From the NCBI RefSeq assembly GCF_000255135.1, contig NC_016751.1:2108001-2172000 (forward strand): 64,000 nucleotides of DNA, read 5' to 3'. Every line of letters starts with the position of its first letter. Within the stretch, counting starts at the first letter, position 1. Positions 17,876-24,949 of this stretch are shown piece after piece. Source of the stretch: Marinitoga piezophila KA3. Its GTDB lineage: Bacteria > Thermotogota > Thermotogae > Petrotogales > Petrotogaceae. The position numbers and the translations under genes were made by a program. Under the pieces are notes generated by a model, which made no database searches, was not told where the DNA came from, and worked only from the letters and a program-made list of their open reading frames with translations.

Positions 17876-19159
17876 GATTTTTTTAGCCATATTAACAAGT
17901 TCATCAATGTTATTTTTTATTTCTTCGAGTGCTTCAAATGTTTGTTTTATTCCATCAAGAACACCTTTTATTAATGTTTTTGTTGAATTTGAGAAAGAAG
18001 ATAATGTATCGATGTTGTTTACAAAGCTTTCGACAACCTGATCAATAGAATCTAAGGAATTTTCAACGTTTGATAATTCTTTTAATGTTTTTTCTGAAAG
18101 CAATACGCTTGAGGTTATGCTGCTCTCAATGTTTTTTAAAACTTTTTCTGATTCTCTTGATGTTTTTTTAGCGTCATATGCAAGTTCGTTTATCATATCA
18201 GCGATTCTCGAAATACCCTCTCTGTCTATTTCTTCTTTACTTGTTTCGATTGATGAGTTTATTGAAAGTATTGAAACTGTTTCTGATATATCTTTGATTT
18301 TATAGTTTAAATCTGAAAGATTATTTATGAAATCTGCTATTTTCATTGTCATTTGAGTCATGTCCTGAATATTCAGGAAGAATGATTTTACATTGTTCAA
18401 AATAGAATTTAATTCGCTTCTTCCTTCTTCTATTGCAGATGCAAAGTTTTGAATTAATTCGTCAAGTTCATTTATATTTTTTTGCGTGTTTTTAGTAACA
18501 GATTCCATTTCAGCTGCAGCTGCACTGTTTTCAGCTATAAATGAAGCAACATTTGCAGAGAATTCTTCTATACTCTTTACCTGTTTTTTTATTGCCAGTG
18601 TTAGCCATTTTCCAAGATAATATGAAATAATAAAGAATATTACCATGAAGATTATAAATATGTTTAGTATATAATATCTGGTTTTTATTAAGTCAGCAAA
18701 TAATTCGCCATATGTTATTGCATGGGCAAGATAATATGTTTTTCCTTCTGAGGTGATTTTTACAAAGGATACATATCTTTTTTCACCTTCAAAGATATAT
18801 TCATATGTTCCTGCATCATTTTCTCTCATATATTTCCATAAATCATCAAGTTTTGCGTCTTTGACAATATGAATTCCTACTTTTGTCGGGTCGGTATGTA
18901 GTATTGCATATCCTTTTTCATCTATTACATAATAATATCCGGAGTTTTCTTTTGTGAATTCTTCTATAAAATAATCTTCTGTAATTTTTGAAATGTCTTT
19001 TATTGAATATCTTTCAATTTTCAATGAATACAAAAACGAATCCAGAATTTCTGTTCTTAAGTTGTTTGAGAATAAATCCCAGCTAATTATGAAAAAAGCA
19101 ACAAAGAATATGGCGAAAATCCCTAAAATGGCTAAAGAATACTTTAGTTCAAGTTTCAT
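17870..19159 (-). CDS. Chemoreceptor-like protein with single Cache domain and divergent signalling tip
   Basis: A 429-residue membrane receptor: TM1 (about 8-28), an extracytoplasmic single Cache-like domain (about 30-165, with YYYVIDEKGYAILHTDP), TM2 (about 170-192), then a long coiled coil. The cytoplasmic part can be aligned with the methyl-accepting signalling domain (ETVSILSINSSIETS in place of the usual TNLLALNAAIEAA), but the nearly invariant RGFAVVA segment after the tip is replaced by a poorly matching one (GISRIADM). So the CheA/CheW contact surface has diverged, perhaps in step with this operon's own coupling proteins. Last gene of the operon, two bases after the REC-GGDEF gene, with GAGGAGG as ribosome binding site. 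It probably provides the signal input. Confidence 0.82.
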   Translation of the reverse strand: MKLELKYSLAILGIFAIFFVAFFIISWDLFSNNLRTEILDSFLYSLKIERYSIKDISKITEDYFIEEFTKENSGYYYVIDEKGYAILHTDPTKVGIHIVKDAKLDDLWKYMRENDAGTYEYIFEGEKRYVSFVKITSEGKTYYLAHAITYGELFADLIKTRYYILNIFIIFMVIFFIISYYLGKWLTLAIKKQVKSIEEFSANVASFIAENSAAAAEMESVTKNTQKNINELDELIQNFASAIEEGRSELNSILNNVKSFFLNIQDMTQMTMKIADFINNLSDLNYKIKDISETVSILSINSSIETSKEEIDREGISRIADMINELAYDAKKTSRESEKVLKNIESSITSSVLLSEKTLKELSNVENSLDSIDQVVESFVNNIDTLSSFSNSTKTLIKGVLDGIKQTFEALEEIKNNIDELVNMAKKIE

Positions 19160-19161
19160 AT

Positions 19162-20562
19162 TTATTCCTCCTCAATAATTATTCTGTTTTTACCCTTTTT
19201 CTTGGCTCTGTATAATAATTTATCGGCAGTATTGATAAATATTGTTGCACTTTTATTTTGATAGTTACAGGCAACACCTGCACTAAATGTAACAGGAAGA
19301 TTTATACCTAAATCTTTCCAATTATAATTTCTTACAGATTCTAATATACGTTCCAGAGCTTTTTTGGCTTCGATGCAGGAGGTTCCCGGCATTAGTATTA
19401 AAAATTCTTCTCCGCCAAATCTACCGGCAAAATCATTTTCCCTCATTTCTGAATTTATTATTGTTGCAATATTTTTGAGAACTTTATCTCCTGTTACATG
19501 CCCATAAGTGTCATTTATTTTTTTGAAATCATCAATGTCGATCATTGCTATTGATAGTGGATAATTCTTTCTTCTAAATGTAATGAGAAATTCTTTTAAT
19601 TTGTCAAGTATGTTCTTTTTGTTGAGTAATCCTGTTAAACCATCATTTTCAGCTGCTGTTTTGTAATCATAGAAATTGTTTAATGTTTTGAATAATATAC
19701 CAAGCGTTTCTGATATCATATTCATAACATATACCATATTATGTTCATTTTTTACATTTTCAAAGAGAATTAATCCCTGTTCTATTTTGTTGTATTCAAT
19801 GTTAAAAACTGAATAATTGTCAGGCACTTTTGAAACGGCATCATCATACATTCCTTTTATTATCCATTCAGATGGTGTGGTAGGTTTTTTAAAATTCGAA
19901 AATAGAAAATCTTTTAAAACACTGCATGAGTAGTTTTTATCTTTTGAAAAGGAATACATTCTTCCAAAACTTGTAGAAATTAGCATAAAAAAGGCATTTT
20001 CAAAATTAAAAAATTCTTCAAGAATTAAATAAATCTCTCTCATTATATGTTCTTCATCGTCCATTTTTTCTACTAAATTTAATATCGATGATTTTATTAC
20101 TTCCATTTTTAAGGATTCTTCAAGAATATCAACTAACTCTCTAAACGGTTCCATTCTAAATTTATGAAATTCTCTTGTCCACTCAATTGAATAATTCCCA
20201 TCTTCAATGAACTCTTTGATTTTATTCATAAGTTCTTCTGGGTCAGCGTCTTTTCTTAAGAACATGTTTGCGCCGCTTTTTTTTGCCCAAAATTCATTAA
20301 TTGATTCATTTGCTCCTGTTAGAATTATAATTCCAACATTGGAAAATGCAGCATAGCTTCTTATAAATCTACAAAGATGAACTCCGTTCATTTGCGGCAT
20401 TACATAATCCGAAATTATAATATCAGGAAGAAAATCAAAAAATTTATTAATTCCTTCAAGTCCATTTTCAGCTACTTCAACATCATACCCATATTGTTCC
20501 AGACTTTTTTTTAAGAAAATACGCCATGAAATACTATCGTCAAGAACCAGTACTTTTTTCAT
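19162..20562 (-). CDS. Response regulator diguanylate cyclase (REC-GGDEF, WspR-like)
   Basis: Output protein of the chemosensory operon. Receiver domain at about 1-120 with Asp8-Asp9, phospho-acceptor Asp52 (IISDYVMP), Thr in ILTG and Lys in LRKD. A middle region (about 125-300) of unclear fold, perhaps GAF-like, then the GGDEF domain (about 305-466) with GGEEF at 383-387 and an RxxD inhibitory site (REND) five residues before it. It should make cyclic di-GMP when phosphorylated by the CheA of the operon. The order CheR, CheW, CheA-REC, CheB, REC-GGDEF, receptor resembles Wsp systems. It starts four bases after cheB with a GGGG ribosome site. Confidence 0.92.
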   Translation of the reverse strand: MKKVLVLDDSISWRIFLKKSLEQYGYDVEVAENGLEGINKFFDFLPDIIISDYVMPQMNGVHLCRFIRSYAAFSNVGIIILTGANESINEFWAKKSGANMFLRKDADPEELMNKIKEFIEDGNYSIEWTREFHKFRMEPFRELVDILEESLKMEVIKSSILNLVEKMDDEEHIMREIYLILEEFFNFENAFFMLISTSFGRMYSFSKDKNYSCSVLKDFLFSNFKKPTTPSEWIIKGMYDDAVSKVPDNYSVFNIEYNKIEQGLILFENVKNEHNMVYVMNMISETLGILFKTLNNFYDYKTAAENDGLTGLLNKKNILDKLKEFLITFRRKNYPLSIAMIDIDDFKKINDTYGHVTGDKVLKNIATIINSEMRENDFAGRFGGEEFLILMPGTSCIEAKKALERILESVRNYNWKDLGINLPVTFSAGVACNYQNKSATIFINTADKLLYRAKKKGKNRIIIEEE

Positions 20563-20566
20563 ACAA

Positions 20567-21109
20567 TCAACCCCTGTTTATTTTTAAAATAAGATTTTTA
20601 ATACCCTCTATATCTAATTTGTTGTATCTTTTGAGACTTCTCATTGCGGCATTTGTCATATATGGAAATTTCGCACGCTTTTGAATATATATATTTGCAT
20701 TTTTCTTTTCCAATACTTTTAAGCCATTTGTTCCATCCTGCCCCAATCCACCAAGGAGTATAAAATAAAAGTCATCATTTACAAAGCTTTCGCAACTCTT
20801 GAATAGATGGTTTATTGAAGGTGCAATGATATCCTGTGAATCAACTGCGGAAATTGTATTTTCATTTACAAAAATAATGTCTTTCCCGCCTTCTGGAATG
20901 TATATTCCAGCATTTAAGGAGGTTATGTTATTTATAATATATACTTTTTGTTTGGTGAAATCTTCAATAAAGTCCTTAAAGTTTTCCACCTGACTTGAAA
21001 GATTATGCATTGCAAGTACAACAGGTATTTTTAATTCTTCTTTTATATCAAATATCTTTTTTAATGTATTTGGTCCGCCTGCAGATGCACCTATTACAAT
21101 TTTTTTTAT
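20567..21109 (-). CDS. cheB: CheB methylesterase domain with a non-standard start codon
   Basis: A stand-alone receptor methylesterase/deamidase (about 180 residues). The catalytic triad is visible: Ser in GASAGG near the N-terminus, His in the LAMHN segment, and Asp in GGLGQDGTNG. There is no receiver domain. No ATG, GTG or TTG gives a full domain: the first ATG (21010) would remove the catalytic Ser. A strong GGAGGTG (21116-21122) precedes ATT (21112) and ATA (21109); starting at ATA gives the family-like N-terminus (M)KKIVIGASAGG, so I place the start there with reserve. The frame is continuous with the upstream CheA-REC gene except for one TAA, so readthrough to a fused protein is the alternative. 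WspF-like role: adaptation of the receptor. Confidence 0.82.
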   Translation of the reverse strand: MKKIVIGASAGGPNTLKKIFDIKEELKIPVVLAMHNLSSQVENFKDFIEDFTKQKVYIINNITSLNAGIYIPEGGKDIIFVNENTISAVDSQDIIAPSINHLFKSCESFVNDDFYFILLGGLGQDGTNGLKVLEKKNANIYIQKRAKFPYMTNAAMRSLKRYNKLDIEGIKNLILKINRG

Positions 21110-21112
21110 AAT

Positions 21113-22870
21113 TTACACCTCCAGAAATTTTTTTAATAATATTACGATTTTTTCTGGATCATCGCTTTTTGATAGATATGCATTTATTCCTAAATCAAGA
21201 CCTTTTTTGATATCTTCTGGTGAGTCTTTTGTACTTAACATAATAATTGGTAAATCTTTATTTCTATTTCTCAATATTCTGGCAACTTCATAACCTGAAA
21301 TTCCAGGAAGTTCAACATCTAATATTGCGGCATCATATCCTTTTTTCTCTATTGCTTCTTCCCCTGATTTTGCTTCAATTACTCTGAATCCAGCGTTTCT
21401 TATTAGTTTTGAAATAACAAATCTGGTTAATGTGGAGTCGTCTAAAACAAGAATAGTTTTTTCTTTGTTTGAAATGCGTTTTTTATTGATGTTTACTTCT
21501 TCAATTGAAATTATTGGAACGGGATAAGAAAATATATTTTTGGCAAACCCAACAATGTAATCTTTTTCATATGGTAGTACAAATGTTTCAAAATAACCTA
21601 TTATTTCATCTACAGCAATAGCTTTATTTCTTCCGGCGATTATAAATTTAAAATCACCTTCTTTAAAGTCTATTAAATCCATAATTTTTCCTTTGTAATT
21701 TATTTTTTCGTCATTAATAATTTCGGCATCTTTAAGGACTTCCTGGATTTCATTTGAAAAAATTGCAAAGATTTCATGTTGCCTTTTTACAATTAAAACT
21801 TTTTTTGAAGTTAATTCTGTTTTAAATGAAACTATAAATGTTGTTCCTTTTTGAGGAGTGCTTTTTACCTTTATAAATCCTTCTCTTGATTCTACAAAAG
21901 CTTTTACAGAATCAAGACCAACACCTCTTCCAGAAGACAAATCAGCAGTTTCTTTTGTTGAAAATCCAGATTCAAAAATTATTTCGTATGGATCTTCATA
22001 AGTAATTCCTTTTTCTTTTGCTTTTTCTTTGACTTTTTCTATATCTATACCTTTACCATCATCTGTGACCTCTATATATAAAAATTCGCCTTTTGAATAG
22101 CTTTTTATGGTTATTTTTCCGTATTCTTTTTTATTATTTTTAATTCTTTCCTCGGGTAATTCAATGCCATGTGCAATTGCGTTTTTTACAAGATGTACAA
22201 GAATATTTCTTAAAAATTTTGCGTCTTTTTTTCCTATTTTTTCATCTTCCACAAAAAGTTCTAAACGGACTTTCTTTTTATTAAAAACTGCTTCCTGATA
22301 AACAAGATTTTCAAAATCTTCAAGTACTTTGTTTAAAGAAATGAACTTCGAATCTTCTATAATTTTTTGTATGGATTTTCTAAGTTGTTTTAAATTTTTT
22401 AAAGCGCTATTTTTATTTCCCTGAATTAATAGATTTTCTGCTTTAAGTATTTCTTCGAAGATTTTTTCAAAGTAATCTATGTGAACTGAGTCAATGGAAA
22501 CTCTTCCAGATGAACTATCAATATCTTCTTTACCCTCAAGAATTGAAGAAAAATATTTAACTTCATCTGGAGTTAAATCCTTTTTTTTATTTACAATCTC
22601 AGCTGAAATCTTCATTATCCTGGCAACAAAATCTTCTTCCAATTCATTGTCTAAACGTTTTTTAAATTCACTTTCGAGAACATGCATAAAGCTCTGTATA
22701 TTATTTAATCCCACCAGCCCAGCAGAACCTTTTAGTGTATGAAAGATTCTATGTAAATCCTTTATTATAATGGGATCATGAGTTTCAAGATATTTTTTCA
22801 ATAATTCAATAGCTTCGTTTAATCGTTCTTCCATTTCATCAAAATATATCTGAGAAAAATCCATTTCCAT
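21113..22870 (-). CDS. cheA: Hybrid CheA kinase with C-terminal receiver (WspE-like)
   Basis: The kinase of the chemosensory operon, cytosolic, 585 residues. Domains: Hpt (about 1-110) with phospho-acceptor His44 in FHTLKG; dimerisation helices (about 125-195); CheA-type ATPase (about 200-355) with LVKNAIAHGIELPEER, DDGKGID and SGRGVGLDSV; CheW-like coupling domain (about 360-460); receiver (about 468-585) with phospho-acceptor Asp in AILDVELPG. There is no separate P2 docking domain. The attached receiver may act as a phosphate sink, as proposed for hybrid CheA proteins, while the REC-GGDEF protein is the output. Starts five bases after the CheW-like gene with GGAGTGA. Its stop is followed directly, in frame, by the CheB domain. 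Confidence 0.93.
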   Translation of the reverse strand: MEMDFSQIYFDEMEERLNEAIELLKKYLETHDPIIIKDLHRIFHTLKGSAGLVGLNNIQSFMHVLESEFKKRLDNELEEDFVARIMKISAEIVNKKKDLTPDEVKYFSSILEGKEDIDSSSGRVSIDSVHIDYFEKIFEEILKAENLLIQGNKNSALKNLKQLRKSIQKIIEDSKFISLNKVLEDFENLVYQEAVFNKKKVRLELFVEDEKIGKKDAKFLRNILVHLVKNAIAHGIELPEERIKNNKKEYGKITIKSYSKGEFLYIEVTDDGKGIDIEKVKEKAKEKGITYEDPYEIIFESGFSTKETADLSSGRGVGLDSVKAFVESREGFIKVKSTPQKGTTFIVSFKTELTSKKVLIVKRQHEIFAIFSNEIQEVLKDAEIINDEKINYKGKIMDLIDFKEGDFKFIIAGRNKAIAVDEIIGYFETFVLPYEKDYIVGFAKNIFSYPVPIISIEEVNINKKRISNKEKTILVLDDSTLTRFVISKLIRNAGFRVIEAKSGEEAIEKKGYDAAILDVELPGISGYEVARILRNRNKDLPIIMLSTKDSPEDIKKGLDLGINAYLSKSDDPEKIVILLKKFLEV

Positions 22871-22875
22871 TTATA

Positions 22876-23619
22876 TCACTCCAGAATTTCATATATATTT
22901 TTGCCAACTTTTAAGTACTTTTTATTCTTTTCATCTGATATAACTTCACCATTTGTTGTCTGGATATTTTTACATAAAAGGCTAAAACCTTTTTTTATAA
23001 CGAGCCATTTAAATTCTTCGTCAGTTTTCAATACAGGGAAAATTTCATTTTTATATTCAACAAATCCGTCAAATTCTTTAAATGAAAAAGGGGCAAATTT
23101 TTCAATACCGGAAATATTAAGTATTTTGTATCTTTCAACAGCATATTTGCCATCTATAATAAAGAAATCCTGTAATAATTTTTGATGTGTCCCTCTTTTA
23201 ATTTTTCTGTTTTTTACTATTACGTCTGGCATATCCTGTTTTAATGCATTTTCAATATTAAATACAAGTATATCTTCCCCTTCGTCTTCAAAATATCCGG
23301 AATATATTTTCATTTCAGGGAATAATTCAAGCATTTTTTCAGAAATAATGTGCACTTTGTCGATTTTTGTTTTTTTTATTATTGAGGTTACGCCAAAAGC
23401 CATTTTTTCATATATTAGAAAGATTTTTAAAACGAGCTTTTCTTCCAGCGGAAGGGTTACAACAGGGTATAAATTCCCGTTAAATTCTGAAAAACCTATA
23501 AACTGTTTTCCTGTATCCTCAGGGATAAAAGATGTTGAAATCCCTATGATATTATTTTCGATAGCTATTTTTCGTGTTCTGTTTTCAATATCCTTTATTT
23601 CACATATATAATATTCCAT
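22876..23619 (-). CDS. Tandem CheW-like coupling protein
   Basis: A 247-residue protein that seems to hold two degenerate CheW-like beta folds: the first (about 1-130) with FIGFSEFNGNLYPVV in place of the usual GLINLRGxxxPV segment, the second (about 145-247) with EFDGFVEYKNEIFPVL. CheW proteins connect receptors to CheA. In Wsp systems two separate CheW proteins exist (WspB and WspD); here they may be fused. The assignment rests on pattern and on its place between cheR and cheA, not on strong residue identity. Ribosome site GAGGTG. Confidence 0.72.
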   Translation of the reverse strand: MEYYICEIKDIENRTRKIAIENNIIGISTSFIPEDTGKQFIGFSEFNGNLYPVVTLPLEEKLVLKIFLIYEKMAFGVTSIIKKTKIDKVHIISEKMLELFPEMKIYSGYFEDEGEDILVFNIENALKQDMPDVIVKNRKIKRGTHQKLLQDFFIIDGKYAVERYKILNISGIEKFAPFSFKEFDGFVEYKNEIFPVLKTDEEFKWLVIKKGFSLLCKNIQTTNGEVISDEKNKKYLKVGKNIYEILE

Positions 23620-23629
23620 CTATAACACC

Positions 23630-24724
23630 TCAACTATTTTTTAAATGCCATAATTCTGGATCGTCAGGATTTAAATATATAGCTTTTGATATTGAATCTT
23701 TAAAATTTTTTCCAAGCCTTAATTCTACAAAACCTTTGTATTTCCATAAAAGATAATTTAAAGGATATTTTTCAATAGCATGTGAGATTCTTTCATAGGC
23801 CATAATGAAATTTTCTTTATTAAGCATTTCTTCAATTATTTCAAGCTCTTCTTCTAAAGTAACATGAGTATATGTTTTTAATATTTTGTCTTTTAAAATG
23901 TTTTTTTCAATATTATTTTTTGAAGGTTGTAAATTCTTTTTTTCCGGATATTTTAAGTTGATTTTATTTTTAAATAGCGAAGTTTTAGTATTCTTTTTTA
24001 ATATTTTATTTTTTGAATTTTTCCACAGAACAATATCATCATAAAATTCCGGTTCAAATAATTCCAACAATTCTGGATAAAATTCCCCTTTACCCAGAAT
24101 TAAATAACCATCTTTTTTTAATAGTAACTTTAAATCATTTAAAATTTTGCTAATTTGATATTCTTCAAAATATATTAAAACTCGACGAATAAATATAATG
24201 TCATATGTTTTCGAATTATCCTTTGCTTCCAATATTATATTTCTTTGCATAAAGGATATATCCCTTTTATAATTATTTTTTACATAAAAAAAGTTATCTT
24301 TTTTTTCAAAATATTTTTCAATTAAATCCTTTTTAAGAAATCTAACACTCCAGAATTTGTATTCCCCTTTTATTGCCTGTTGGATGCGTTCATAAGATAA
24401 ATCAACACCTTTTATGGAATAATTTATTCCAGAATCATTTAATATAAAAGACATTGTATAAACCTCTTCTCCCCTTGAACAACCAAGGCTTAAAATATCC
24501 CAATTATTTTTTGTCTGGATTTTTCTTTTTAATATATTCCATAGATTTTCATCTCTGAAAAAATAGGATTCTCCAATGGTATAATTTTCAAGAATTATAT
24601 TTTCCAGTATTTCTTCGTCCAATTCTCCTAAATATTGAATAATTTTTTTTACATTTTGAAATTTTTTTTCATCAAAACTTAAGCTATATTTATTTATTAT
24701 ATGTTTTAATTTAGTATCAATCAT
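23630..24724 (-). CDS. cheR: CheR methyltransferase with C-terminal TPR-like region (WspC-like)
   Basis: Transfers methyl groups from S-adenosylmethionine to glutamates of the receptor. Seen: N-terminal helical domain, ESYFFRDENLW (the T/S-xFFRD motif of CheR), SAM-binding SLGCSRGEEVYTM near residue 80, and FIRRVLIYFEE, matching the family FCRNVLIYF. After residue about 230 a Lys/Asn-rich linker leads to a TPR-like pair of helices (about 290-364), as in WspC. It is the first gene of the operon; start supported by AGAGGGGG. No methylatable heptads could be confirmed in the receptor. Confidence 0.9.
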   Translation of the reverse strand: MIDTKLKHIINKYSLSFDEKKFQNVKKIIQYLGELDEEILENIILENYTIGESYFFRDENLWNILKRKIQTKNNWDILSLGCSRGEEVYTMSFILNDSGINYSIKGVDLSYERIQQAIKGEYKFWSVRFLKKDLIEKYFEKKDNFFYVKNNYKRDISFMQRNIILEAKDNSKTYDIIFIRRVLIYFEEYQISKILNDLKLLLKKDGYLILGKGEFYPELLELFEPEFYDDIVLWKNSKNKILKKNTKTSLFKNKINLKYPEKKNLQPSKNNIEKNILKDKILKTYTHVTLEEELEIIEEMLNKENFIMAYERISHAIEKYPLNYLLWKYKGFVELRLGKNFKDSISKAIYLNPDDPELWHLKNS

Positions 24725-24757
24725 ATTATCCCCCTCTAAAAATTCATCTCCACTTCT

Positions 24758-24766
24758 ATTATACCA
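24758..24766 (-). promoter_or_regulatory. Extended -10 promoter of the chemosensory operon
   Basis: TGGTATAAT on the minus strand, 33 bases upstream of cheR; the six downstream genes are tightly packed up to the terminator at 17842-17875. Confidence 0.55.
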
Positions 24767-24883
24767 AGAATATTAAAAATAATAAATTATTTTTGCAAAT
24801 AGATAAAAAAGAAAATATTTTCTATTTTTGGAACAGATTTAAATTTTTTGTTTCCATGCCGTAATTTTTTTTGCGGGGGATTT

Positions 24884-24926
24884 TGTTATAATTTACACTG
24901 AATTAATATATCAATGATATATTAAT
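24884..24926 (+). promoter_or_regulatory. Promoter and palindromic operator-like site of the HD-GYP gene
   Basis: An extended -10 element TGTTATAAT (24884-24892) is followed ten bases later by a perfect 11-bp inverted repeat, ATTAATATATC-AAT-GATATATTAAT (24902-24926), which would begin at or just after the transcription start. The position fits a repressor site; an RNA hairpin is the alternative, though it would be weak as it is nearly all A-T. Confidence 0.55.
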
Positions 24927-24949
24927 ATAAAAATCAAAGGGGCTCAAGA

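Noticed and set aside
20567-21010. Short CheB starting at the ATG at 21010
   Set aside because: It would lack the GASAGG segment with the catalytic Ser, while the sequence upstream is clear CheB and has a Shine-Dalgarno site.
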